DNA from: Phycisphaera sp.
GTDB taxonomy: Bacteria > Planctomycetota > Phycisphaerae > Phycisphaerales > UBA1924
NCBI GenBank assembly: GCA_020639255.1
Contig: JACKGZ010000001.1
Location: forward strand, 372,001 to 436,000
DNA length: 64,000 nt
Direction: 5' to 3'
Translations under genes and position numbers: made by a program
The notes under the pieces: model-generated
Databases searched by the model: none
Told to the model about the DNA's origin: nothing
Seen by the model: the letters and a program-made list of their open reading frames with translations, nothing else
Shown here: positions 17,138 through 25,333 of the stretch, piece by piece
Layout: each line of letters opens with the position of its first letter
Position numbering within the stretch: the first letter of the stretch is position 1

Positions 17138-18595
17138 TCAGCCCTCGCCGGTGTCGGGATCCTCGGCATCGACCGGGGTCGATTCCTGGTCCTCGGCCGG
17201 TGCGTCTTCGGTCGGCGCGTCCTCGAACGACTCTTCGGGAGCGATCTCTTCGGGCTCGGCTGCCGGGCCGCCGAGTGATTCGATCATCGCGTTCAGGTCC
17301 GCGCTCACACGCTCGATCCGTTCGGCTTCTTCACCACGCGCACCGGCGGAACCGAACGCGTCGCGGGCGGCGATCAGTGCCTCGACCGCTTCGCCGCGCA
17401 AGGCCTTGGCGTGAGAGTCGAAGTCTGAGGCTGCGGCTTGAAGCGAGCTGATGTTGGGCAGTGGATTCTGAGCGTTGGCGGCCTGATTGAGGATGTCGGC
17501 GACGAACGCGGCTGCGGCTGCGTGCGATGCGAGTGTGTTGCCGAGCGTCTGCTGGATCTCAGCGGACGCCAGCGAGGCGCCGTTGCGATCGCCCGAACGG
17601 GCGCGGCCTGCGGAACTCAGCGCGGTCTGGTATGCGGACTTGGCTGCGTCGAGCTTGCTCGCCGCGTCGCCCTTGCGGAGCGACTCAAGCTCGCCGGTCA
17701 CCTTGCCGAGCCGCTCGGCGACCGCGGCGGCCTGGGCGCGGAGCTGCTTGGCTTCCTCGCGTCCCTCGACACCCTTGGCTGCCAGTGCCTGTGTGCTTGC
17801 CACGAGCTGGTCGCGCTGCTTTGTCAGGCGGTCGATCTCGAGCGAGTGGTCGGTGATCTCCGGGCGGATCGTGTCGGCCTGTGCTCGGAACTGCTCGGCT
17901 TTCATTTCGAGCGCATCTGCTTCACGGCGCACCTGCGCGGCCTGCTCGTGCAGGGGTTGGGCTTCGACGGCGTTCATTGCGTTGGCGCGGTCACGCAGCT
18001 CGGTCTCCTGAATGCGGAGTTCGCCGCCCGCCTGAGCGGCTTGCTCTGAAAGCTGCTCGAGTTCGGCGACACGCTTCTCGACCGCGGCTGCGGACTCACG
18101 TTCTTTCTGGATCTCGGCGTCGCGCTGCTGGATCTTAGTGTTGATTTTCGCGAGTTCTTCTTCCGGGTTGAACGAGGCCGCGGTGTCGGCGAGGCTGTTG
18201 AGTTTCTTCCAGACATCGAGTTCGCCCCTCGCGTCGGCGGCGAGGTCGTAGAGGCGTTGGTTGACATCGGCGAGTTCGGCTGCGGGGATCTCGGCGAGTC
18301 CCATTTCGGCACGCGCGATCATGAGCGCCGCCGATGCGTTCTGTACATCGCTGCCATCGCTGGCGATGGGGCGGAGGATGCCGATGGCCGCCCTGTACTC
18401 GCTCATGCGGAACTCGTCGCCCGGGACCGCGGTGCCCGGTGCACCGAGCGCTTCGAGGCGTGCCGATGCTTCACGCAGGGCGGGTGTGACCTTGTCCTCT
18501 TCGAGGCAACCGGTGGCAAAGGACAGAGAAGCCGCGATCAGGGCCCCGGCGAATCGGATCGAGGGCTTGCGGTTGTGGGACAGGCTGCGGGGCAT
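17138..18595 (-). CDS. Coiled-coil lipoprotein, unknown function
   Basis: Predicted lipoprotein of 485 aa. The ATG at 18595 has GGAG 6 nt upstream; the N-terminus has a hydrophobic stretch followed by a lipobox (F-A-T-G-C, Cys about residue 30), so it is probably anchored in a membrane. Residues about 120-330 are a long heptad-like region rich in E, K, Q, A and R (coiled coil). The C-terminal 40 residues are acidic and proline-rich. The stop is 18 nt from the reductase start, so the two may share a transcript. No enzyme motif; a structural or tethering role is the best guess. Confidence 0.65.
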   Translation of the reverse strand: MPRSLSHNRKPSIRFAGALIAASLSFATGCLEEDKVTPALREASARLEALGAPGTAVPGDEFRMSEYRAAIGILRPIASDGSDVQNASAALMIARAEMGLAEIPAAELADVNQRLYDLAADARGELDVWKKLNSLADTAASFNPEEELAKINTKIQQRDAEIQKERESAAAVEKRVAELEQLSEQAAQAGGELRIQETELRDRANAMNAVEAQPLHEQAAQVRREADALEMKAEQFRAQADTIRPEITDHSLEIDRLTKQRDQLVASTQALAAKGVEGREEAKQLRAQAAAVAERLGKVTGELESLRKGDAASKLDAAKSAYQTALSSAGRARSGDRNGASLASAEIQQTLGNTLASHAAAAAFVADILNQAANAQNPLPNISSLQAAASDFDSHAKALRGEAVEALIAARDAFGSAGARGEEAERIERVSADLNAMIESLGGPAAEPEEIAPEESFEDAPTEDAPAEDQESTPVDAEDPDTGEG

Positions 18596-18687
18596 ACGGA
18601 TCTCCGGACGCGTGTGGGGCTGCTGAATTTCGTTTCGTTGCCGACCCGGGGTGGGGTTGCGGTCGGCTGCCCGCCGGCAAGCGTTGC

Positions 18688-19932
18688 TCACCGGCTCCCG
18701 TCGACCTCTCGGTCGGCAGGCTCCATGGCACTGGGGGGATCATAGTCGATCTCGTAGTCCGGGCGTGGGGTCCAGAGGGCGTCGATCCATTCGGCGGCTC
18801 GGCGGTAGTTGCGGTCGTCGGCCGACCTGAAGACCGGACGCCAGCCCCGGACGGAGGGGTGGGGTGTGTCGGTCTCACGCCTGGGCAGGCACATCTGCAG
18901 GAGCAGGCTGTCGGACGGATTCTGGAAGTCGAGCAGCGGGAAGCCCTCATCGGTCCGATAATGCTCGAGGATGTACATGTTGGTGTAGTACACCTCGGGT
19001 GTGTTGCTGGTGGATCGGGCGAGTTGGAGCCGCCCTGCCTCGGTCCCGCCGTGGCATCGGCTTGTGGCGCAGGCGTTGCGGAGCCACGTTTTGTGGACCT
19101 GGTCACGGAAGATCTTGATCGCGGCCGGGTCTTCGTGCACCTGGACCTCGTCGTAGAACTCCCGCGCCTGCAGCGCGAAAAGCAGCCTGAGCTGCTCGGC
19201 CGGCTCCCATGCGAGGATCGCGGCCCGGTCGACGGCCGAGTCTGGGATCCGAGGATGTCCCGCGTACTTCTCGATCACGGCTTCCATCGTCTCTCGCGGG
19301 ATCGTGATCAGGGGCGGGTTCTTCTCGTTGATCTCCCACACGCGGATCAGGTTGACATCGTCGGCAGTCAGCAGCGGGAAGTTCGGGGTGTCATCGGCTC
19401 GCGCTTCGCGCTCAGGCTCGTCTTCCTCGGGTTCTCGCGGTTCGAGGCGATTTTCCTGGAGTTTGATGTTCTGCTCGGCGATCACACGCAGCGAGCGGGC
19501 GGCGTCGTTGAACGGCTCGTGTTCGAGCACGCCGTCGAGTTCGATGAGTGCCAAGTCATAGCGGCCCTTGTCCATGAGCCACTTGGCGAGCTGAATGAGT
19601 GATTCCGCGTCGTCGTCGTCGATCGAGGCGCGTGTGGCTTTGTAGCGTTCCTCGATCGGCGGCTGGATGTACGACTCGCGGATCTTGCGCGTCTCGATCG
19701 TGGTCCTGATGCCGTTGATTGTAAGGGTGACGGCCTCGTCGGATTCTTCGACGAGCGTGCCGGTGATGACCTGCCCGTCGTGCAGGATGATGGTCGCGGT
19801 GCGGCCCTCTTCCGGTTGATTCGTTCGCGAGGCAGAATCCTGTGCATGAGTCGGTGCGGGCGTCAGACCAACAGCGATCGATGCCGAGGCAACCAGAACG
19901 CGACACATCGGGATGTGGGATCGGGGGTTCAC
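18688..19932 (-). CDS. Exported protein with CX4CH haem-like motif
   Basis: Predicted exported protein of 414 aa with a signal peptide ending near T-H-A-Q. Residues about 40-95 look like a small beta-barrel (A-T-I-I-L-H-D-G-Q-V-I-T-G-T-L-V-E-E, then T-I-N-G-I-R-T-T-I-E). The C-terminal half has C-A-T-S-R-C-H-G-G at Cys288-His294, a CX4CH variant of the c-type haem site, and M-C-L-P-R, possible axial methionine. This fits planctomycete exported cytochrome-like proteins, but only one site is present and covalent haem is not certain. The GTG start at 19932 has AGGA close by; an ATG at 19908 is an alternative. Confidence 0.6.
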   Translation of the reverse strand: MNPRSHIPMCRVLVASASIAVGLTPAPTHAQDSASRTNQPEEGRTATIILHDGQVITGTLVEESDEAVTLTINGIRTTIETRKIRESYIQPPIEERYKATRASIDDDDAESLIQLAKWLMDKGRYDLALIELDGVLEHEPFNDAARSLRVIAEQNIKLQENRLEPREPEEDEPEREARADDTPNFPLLTADDVNLIRVWEINEKNPPLITIPRETMEAVIEKYAGHPRIPDSAVDRAAILAWEPAEQLRLLFALQAREFYDEVQVHEDPAAIKIFRDQVHKTWLRNACATSRCHGGTEAGRLQLARSTSNTPEVYYTNMYILEHYRTDEGFPLLDFQNPSDSLLLQMCLPRRETDTPHPSVRGWRPVFRSADDRNYRRAAEWIDALWTPRPDYEIDYDPPSAMEPADREVDGSR

Positions 19933-19978
19933 CGTCCTGATTGTGAGGCAGATGGCCTGCGATGTCCAGCGGGAGGGC

Positions 19979-21520
19979 TCAGGCCGACTTTCGGAGCTCC
20001 GTAGGCAGGTCCTGGCGGTTGAAGGAGGTCTCGTCGGGAGACATCTTGGCGACGTTCTTCACCGGGGTGACGCCGCCCGACTTGAGATCCAGGCAGATCA
20101 TCTCTCCGATCTCGTCGAGTTTGATAGATAAGGGGCCCTTGAGCGTCTGCGTGAAGACGGCCCGTACGCCTCCCGCGCGGACCTCGGCACCCTGGCAGAG
20201 CATTTCCTGAACGGTCAGCACCGGCTCGCTCTTTTCCTCGATGAGCTTATATGTCGCTTTGAGTGCTTCCTTGAGGGGCATCATCTTGGCCTCGGCCTCG
20301 GATGCCTCGAACTGGAGCGAGGTCATCATCTCGGCCTTCAGCGACGAGGCATCGGGATCATCGCGCAGCTCCTGGATCTGAGCCTTGGCCTTGGCGGCTT
20401 TCTCGGAGAGCTTTTTGATGAGCATGAGTGAATCGCGCACCATGCCGTCGAGCGAGTCGGCTCTCCCGAGTGAGATGATCGTGTGTGATCCGGCCTCGCT
20501 GCCGACTTGGCCGAAGTCGCACGAACCAAGCGTCGCGAGGTGTCCACCCATGATGGTCGCCGAAGGGGAGCGCACGTTGCCCGTCACGATGACCTTGCAG
20601 TCGCAGATCTCCTTGTCGACGACGAGGTTGCGACCGACTCGGCAGTCGGCGCCGTTGAGGTAGTGGGCCAGGACGTCTCTTCCGGCGTGGACGGTGCCTT
20701 TTTCGCGGCCCGATATGCCACCGAGCAGCTCGATGTCCCGGGCCGCCATCAGATCCGCGGCTTCGACAAGCCCGGTGATGGTGATCGATTTGCCCGATGT
20801 CACCTCGAAGCAATCGCGGATGCCTTTGTGCACCTCGATGTTGCCCGGGAAATCGATGTTGCCTGTGGTGAAGTCGACGTAGCCTTCGATGACGAGCGAC
20901 GGGCAGATGTGCACGGATTCGTGTTCGATTACGAGTTGGCCGGCGATCTTGGCGATCACGGCGCCGTTGTCGTGGCACTCGATCGATTGTGAGTCGAACT
21001 TGATCGGCGTCTGCTTGCCGGCTTTGGCACGGATCGTGTTGCCGCAGACGTCTGTTCCGTCGATCCCATCTGTGGCACGCTGAATCTGCCCGATGCGCTG
21101 GCCGGCCTTGACGACCATGAGCGTCGTGCGGTTGTGGTGGTCGAACGTTTCCTCACCGTGCTGAGGCTTGGATTGTTTGCCGCCTTCGAGAGCACGTTTT
21201 TTGCTCAGCTCGAAGATAGCCTCAAGATCCGGCTCGAGAAGAAACCTGCCGTCGGTACCTTCTTCGCTCGGGTGTCCCTCGGCGACGAGGAAACGAAACT
21301 CGCCGTATTTTTCGAGATCGTGCGCTTCGAACGCCTTGAGCGCCTCGGTGATCTGGACCGAGAGCCTTGGTCCGGGCTGGATCGCCTGCGAGAGCGCTTT
21401 GGCGAGCGCGACGTCGCTGTTGACATAGTTCCGGTCGATGCCGGGCATGATCACGAGCGACGCTTCGAGCCTGTCCGAAGAGAGCTTGATCGAGATCAGG
21501 TTGTCGTCTTGTGCCGTCAT
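19979..21520 (-). CDS. fapA: FapA (DUF342)-domain protein
   Basis: Cytoplasmic 513-aa protein of the FapA/DUF342 family. The centre (residues about 150-370) is a beta-helix-like repeat: V-I-A-K-I-A-G-Q-L-V, I-C-P-S-L-V-I-E-G-Y-V, N-I-D-F-P-G-N-I-E-V, V-L-A-H-Y-L-N-G-A-D-C, N-V-R-S-P-S-A-T-I-M-G-G. A coiled coil follows at about 370-430 and a small beta domain ends the protein. Relatives often sit beside chemotaxis or motility genes and several act on flagellar or polar functions; here cheY and cheX lie directly upstream on the same strand (39 nt gap), which supports a signalling or motility role. Molecular activity is unknown. Confidence 0.8.
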   Translation of the reverse strand: MTAQDDNLISIKLSSDRLEASLVIMPGIDRNYVNSDVALAKALSQAIQPGPRLSVQITEALKAFEAHDLEKYGEFRFLVAEGHPSEEGTDGRFLLEPDLEAIFELSKKRALEGGKQSKPQHGEETFDHHNRTTLMVVKAGQRIGQIQRATDGIDGTDVCGNTIRAKAGKQTPIKFDSQSIECHDNGAVIAKIAGQLVIEHESVHICPSLVIEGYVDFTTGNIDFPGNIEVHKGIRDCFEVTSGKSITITGLVEAADLMAARDIELLGGISGREKGTVHAGRDVLAHYLNGADCRVGRNLVVDKEICDCKVIVTGNVRSPSATIMGGHLATLGSCDFGQVGSEAGSHTIISLGRADSLDGMVRDSLMLIKKLSEKAAKAKAQIQELRDDPDASSLKAEMMTSLQFEASEAEAKMMPLKEALKATYKLIEEKSEPVLTVQEMLCQGAEVRAGGVRAVFTQTLKGPLSIKLDEIGEMICLDLKSGGVTPVKNVAKMSPDETSFNRQDLPTELRKSA

Positions 21521-21559
21521 GGGCGGGGTGTCCCCTTGATCCGCCCGCAGTACGCGGAA

Positions 21560-21928
21560 TTAGGCGGCTTTCTTGGAGAGAGTCTCGGTGATGCGTTGGC
21601 TGAGCGCGTCGGGCGTGAAGGGCTTGACGACGTAGTTGTTCACGCCGGCCTTGATCGCCTCGATGACGCGGGTTTTCTCGCTCTCGGTTGTCACCATGAT
21701 GATCGGTGTGGTCTTGTTCGTCTGGCGGTAGGTCTTCACGAACGTGATGCCGTCCATGTTGGGCATGTTCCAGTCGACGAGCAGCAGGTCCGGCTCGAAT
21801 GCGCCGACCTTGCTGAGTGCGTCCTGACCGTCGCAGGCTTCCTCGATCTCGGTATAGCCGAGCTGGCCCAGCACGGACTTCTGGATCGAACGCATTGTCT
21901 TGGAGTCGTCAACAAGCATGATCTTCAT
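21560..21928 (-). CDS. cheY: CheY-type single-domain response regulator
   Basis: Stand-alone receiver domain of 122 aa that is phosphorylated by a histidine kinase and would bind the flagellar switch. The acidic pair D7-D8 (V-D-D), the phospho-acceptor Asp52 in V-D-W-N-M-P-N-M-D-G, the switch Thr in M-V-T-T-E, and the Lys in V-V-K-P-F are all present. It lies between cheX (43 nt upstream) and fapA (39 nt downstream), so the three form one unit. AGGA precedes the ATG by 9 nt. Confidence 0.92.
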   Translation of the reverse strand: MKIMLVDDSKTMRSIQKSVLGQLGYTEIEEACDGQDALSKVGAFEPDLLLVDWNMPNMDGITFVKTYRQTNKTTPIIMVTTESEKTRVIEAIKAGVNNYVVKPFTPDALSQRITETLSKKAA

Positions 21929-21971
21929 GGCAGTATTCCTGGATCGGTGAAGGACCGAGTGAGTGAACGGA

Positions 21972-22469
21972 TCAGGCGGCCTGTGTGCCGGGCTTGGCGC
22001 CGGCGTTGGCGACGGCTTCGCGGATGGCGATCTCGATCGCCAGGTCTCCCTGAGAAGTTGAGCACGGGATGCTCACGCAAGGCGTGTCGCTGCGCGTGTT
22101 GATGTGGTGGCCCGGGCCGATGACGACACTGGGGCAGCTGATAGAGACGTTCTTGTCGACGAACATGCCCTTTGCCGAGCCGGAGATCATGTTGACGAGT
22201 TCACCGACCGCGTCGGCGAAGTCGGGCGAGTCCGAGGGGAATTCCATGCCGCAGAAAGCGGTGATGAGCTTCTGGGCGGTCTCCTTGGGGAAGCTCAGGA
22301 CGACCGAGCCGACCACGTCACCCGACATTCCGATGATGCCCGAGACGTCGTACGCGGCCGAGGCGCCCTTCTTGATCGTGGGCTGATTGATGGTCACCGG
22401 CATGCGGAGCATCGTTGAGAAGACGTTCTGGATGCTTCGGATGAACGGCGTGATGTATTGCGGATCCAT
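21972..22469 (-). CDS. cheX: CheX-type chemotaxis phosphatase
   Basis: Protein of 165 aa of the CheC/CheX family, which dephosphorylates CheY-P. The conserved E-x2-N motif is visible in V-G-E-L-V-N-M-I-S-G-S-A-K, and the N-terminal fold starts with Y-I-T-P-F-I-R-S-I-Q-N-V-F-S-T-M. Start at 22469 because AAGGA lies 6 nt upstream; in-frame ATGs at 22496 and 22556 lack a good site. It opens the cheX-cheY-fapA unit. Its partner would be the CheY directly downstream. Confidence 0.85.
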   Translation of the reverse strand: MDPQYITPFIRSIQNVFSTMLRMPVTINQPTIKKGASAAYDVSGIIGMSGDVVGSVVLSFPKETAQKLITAFCGMEFPSDSPDFADAVGELVNMISGSAKGMFVDKNVSISCPSVVIGPGHHINTRSDTPCVSIPCSTSQGDLAIEIAIREAVANAGAKPGTQAA

Positions 22470-22742
22470 CTTCTGTCCTTGAAAGGAGTTCGCCATCCCC
22501 ACGCTCAGGGCCGATTGCTGGCGAAGCAATGCCCGGCCGTTGGATTGATCGAGCAATCAGGGGATCGACTTAAACGTCATTGCCCGTTCCGGCGAAGGCG
22601 GCTCTTATCGGAACCCGTGCCTCTCGAGCCTGAAACGGGATCCGAGCAGGGTGTGCGAGTATCTATCCATGGGATGGATCGCGATGGAAGGGGATCAAAT
22701 CGGTGCGAACGGCACGTAGCAATCGAAGCGAACGGAGAGAAA

Positions 22743-22827
22743 TGCCCAGGAGAGGACTTGAACCTCCACCCTGTTTCCAGGACTACCACCTCAAGGTAGC
22801 GCGTCTGCCAATTCCGCCACCTGGGCA
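22743..22827 (-). tRNA. tRNA-Leu (anticodon GAG)
   Basis: A class II tRNA of 85 nt folds on the minus strand: acceptor TGCCCAG/CTGGGCA, anticodon stem CTACC/GGTAG around a TTGAGGT loop (anticodon GAG, Leu), a long variable arm, and a T arm with GGTTCAAGTCC. CCA is not encoded. A TATACT -10 box lies about 38 nt upstream (22866-22871). Confidence 0.95.
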
Positions 22828-22974
22828 TGAGGCCAGCTGACCGATCGCTCGGGCAGTGGGGCGGAAGTATACGCCCTCGTGCGCATGAATCGAGTCCACT
22901 CGGCAGGCCATGTCAATGCCGGCAACCTAGAGTGCCCCGATAGGGCCCGGATGCGGCCCGAGGGGGCCGTCGTC

Positions 22975-23448
22975 ATGGGCACAGCCGGGGTCGGGGTCGA
23001 CCAGATCATCGCCATCGCCAAGGACCGGGCCGACAAGGCCAAGGTTTTCGAGAGCGTTCAGATCCAGGACGGCGGCCTTGTGTGCAAGGCTTTGGGCTCG
23101 GCCGAGGAGGCTCATTACCGCCTCACCCCCCGGGACGGGAGCCTGATCGTTTCGCTCGACATGGCCGACCGCTGGCAGAGCGAGTCGATCGAGTCGACAT
23201 TGATGCATACGGGCGACAAGCTCGAGGAGCTGCTCGACGAAGAGCTCGCCGAGCTTGGGTACGAGGGCGACATGCCGAACTACCGGCACTTTCGCAGCGA
23301 CGCGCTGCTGTTTGTCTTCGAGTCCACCGTCCCGATCGGCGGGCTGGATACAGACGACGCGGGCGAGCGGGCGGCTCAATTCCTGCTCGGCTACGAGGCT
23401 TGTTTCCGGCAGCTTGGCGACATGGACGCGGACGGCGACGAAGACTGA
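22975..23448 (+). CDS. Conserved hypothetical protein
   Basis: Protein of about 157 aa with an acidic C-terminus (D-M-D-A-D-G-D-E-D). No signal peptide, membrane helix or known motif. The pattern of alternating strand and helix (V-F-E-S-V-Q-I-Q-D-G-G, S-L-I-V-S-L-D-M, A-L-L-F-V-F-E-S) resembles small YbjN/type III-chaperone-like alpha/beta folds, which is only a fold guess. The start at 22975 has GAGGGG about 9 nt upstream; ATGs at 22951, 22885 and 22879 are in frame. It is followed by the glycosyltransferase 47 nt later and may share its transcript. Confidence 0.6.
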   Translation: MGTAGVGVDQIIAIAKDRADKAKVFESVQIQDGGLVCKALGSAEEAHYRLTPRDGSLIVSLDMADRWQSESIESTLMHTGDKLEELLDEELAELGYEGDMPNYRHFRSDALLFVFESTVPIGGLDTDDAGERAAQFLLGYEACFRQLGDMDADGDED

Positions 23449-23495
23449 TACATTTCCGGTATCTCACGGTTCTCTTTGACTGACTGGGGCGATCG

Positions 23496-24947
23496 ATGCG
23501 GGTGCTGATGCTGGGCTGGGAGTTCCCGCCCTTTATCGCGGGCGGACTCGGGACGGCTTGCAACGGGCTCACGCGCGCGCTCGACCGGCTCGGGCATGAG
23601 ATTCTCTTCGTCCTGCCCCGCTCGGCCGACGGCATGGCCAGCGAGCACGTCCGCATCGTAGGGCCCAACGCGATCACGGAGACCGTCGCCAAGGCTGCCG
23701 CCGAGCGCAGCGAGCAGATGCAGCTCTCGAGCGAGCCGCAGGTCTCAGCTGAGACACTGGGAACCGAATCGGTTGCTACTGGGGCCGCACCAGGCTTTCA
23801 GCACACTCGATTCGTCGCGGTGCCCTCGGGTACGACGAGCCCGTATGCGAACTTCGACGCCTCGGCGCCGGGCTCGCTCGATGTGCTCCAGGAAGGCTCG
23901 GACGCAACCGTGGCACCGGGCACCGTTCGCATGAGCAGGCGTCAGCGTCAGGCGTTGGCTTCGGCGGGTGTGTTCGTGTCCGATAGCGAGGGATTTGTCG
24001 CCGCGTCTCAGGATCACTACGGCGGGGACATGCTCGGGGACGCAGCACGCTACGCCCGATTCGTCGCGGCGCTTTCCGAGGTCGAGACGTTCGACGTCAT
24101 TCACGCCCATGACTGGATGACCTACGCCGCGGGCGTGGTCGCCAGCCGACTGTCGGGCAAGCCGCTCGTCGCGCATGTGCACTCGACCGAGTTCGATCGC
24201 TCGGGCGAGAACGTCAACCAGCGGCTCTACGACATCGAGCGCATGGGCATGCACTGCGCGGACCGGATCATTGCGGTGAGCCGGCTGACCAAATCGATCT
24301 GCACGCGGCGCTACGGCGTCGAGGCCGACAAGATCGAGGTCGTCTACAACGGCATCGACGACGACCGCGTCCAGCCCGGCGCGGGTTCGACGATCGCCAG
24401 CACGGACAAGATCGTGCTCTTCCTCGGGCGCATCACGATGCAGAAGGGGCCGGAGTATTTCGTCCGTGCGGCGCGGCGCGTGCTCGACAAGTACCAGGAC
24501 GTGAAGTTCGTCGTAGCGGGCTCGGGCGATATGGCCGTGAAGATGATCGAGGAAGCCGCGTACCTCGGCATCGGGCACAAGGTGTTGTTCACGGGATTCC
24601 TGCGGGGCCGGGATGTCGACCGCGTCTTCCAGATGGCCGACTGCTACGTGATGCCCAGCGTGTCGGAGCCTTTCGGCATTGCGCCGCTTGAGGCGATGAA
24701 GAACGACGTCCCGGTGATCATCAGCAAACAGTCGGGTGTGAGCGAGGTGCTGACCCACGCGCTCAAGGTCGACTTCTGGGACATCGACGGGATGGCCAAC
24801 AAGATCATCGCGGTGTTGCGTCACCCGCCATTGAGTCAGACGCTGCGTCAGCACGGCCCGCTCGAGCTGCGCGGGCTCACATGGGACGGCGCAGCAAAGC
24901 GGACGGCTCATGTGTATGAGGCCGTCCGCGGTATGGCGATGGCTTGA
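23496..24947 (+). CDS. GT4-family glycosyltransferase (glycogen/starch synthase-like)
   Basis: Retaining glycosyltransferase of 483 aa, GT-B fold. The N-terminus M-L-G-W-E-F-P-P-F-I-A-G-G-L-G-T resembles GlgA-like and archaeal GT4 glycogen synthases; H-A-H-D-W is the acceptor-side motif, and the C-terminal domain has G-R-I-T-M-Q-K-G and the nucleotide-sugar E-x7-E signature in S-E-P-F-G-I-A-P-L-E-A-M. An insertion of about 100 residues (60-165), low in conserved residues, separates the first motif from H-A-H-D-W. Likely donors are UDP- or ADP-glucose, for alpha-glucan or an exopolysaccharide; substrate not resolvable. Confidence 0.85.
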   Translation: MRVLMLGWEFPPFIAGGLGTACNGLTRALDRLGHEILFVLPRSADGMASEHVRIVGPNAITETVAKAAAERSEQMQLSSEPQVSAETLGTESVATGAAPGFQHTRFVAVPSGTTSPYANFDASAPGSLDVLQEGSDATVAPGTVRMSRRQRQALASAGVFVSDSEGFVAASQDHYGGDMLGDAARYARFVAALSEVETFDVIHAHDWMTYAAGVVASRLSGKPLVAHVHSTEFDRSGENVNQRLYDIERMGMHCADRIIAVSRLTKSICTRRYGVEADKIEVVYNGIDDDRVQPGAGSTIASTDKIVLFLGRITMQKGPEYFVRAARRVLDKYQDVKFVVAGSGDMAVKMIEEAAYLGIGHKVLFTGFLRGRDVDRVFQMADCYVMPSVSEPFGIAPLEAMKNDVPVIISKQSGVSEVLTHALKVDFWDIDGMANKIIAVLRHPPLSQTLRQHGPLELRGLTWDGAAKRTAHVYEAVRGMAMA

Positions 24948-24977
24948 CTTTGTGCTGCGTCGGCGAGCTGCCGGCGA

Positions 24978-25190
24978 TTATGAGCCGCCGATGACCTCTT
25001 CGGGCATCTGCTCGACCTGCTTCTGGTATTCCTCGTTCTGCTGGCGCACCTCGTCCGAGACACGATCGGCAGCGGTCGGCGGCGGCGTGCTGCTGCCCTT
25101 GGTGGAGAACCAGTACACACCGCCCGCTGCAGCCAGCAGCACGACGATGATGACGATCTTGACTCCGTTGCCCTTTGAACCTTCTGCCAT
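24978..25190 (-). CDS. Small single-span membrane protein
   Basis: Hypothetical protein of 70 aa: a basic N-terminus, one membrane helix (V-K-I-V-I-I-V-V-L-L-A-A-A-G-G-V-Y-W-F), a Ser/Pro/Thr linker and a glutamate-rich tail (E-V-R-Q-Q-N-E-E-Y-Q-K-Q-V-E-Q). The orientation would leave the tail outside the cytoplasm. Coding is supported by the start, composition and clean spacing from the glycosyltransferase, which converges on it. Function unknown. Confidence 0.6.
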   Translation of the reverse strand: MAEGSKGNGVKIVIIVVLLAAAGGVYWFSTKGSSTPPPTAADRVSDEVRQQNEEYQKQVEQMPEEVIGGS

Positions 25191-25333
25191 GGCGTCACTC
25201 CTTCGCTCTTACAGTTTCGCTCTCTCGGAAAGCAGGCCGAGCGATTTCGATATGCGATTTCGTCCCGGAAGACAGATCGTCATCCGAGCAATCAGAGCGT
25301 GATTCTACCCGATAAACCGGCCCGGATGTGGTG

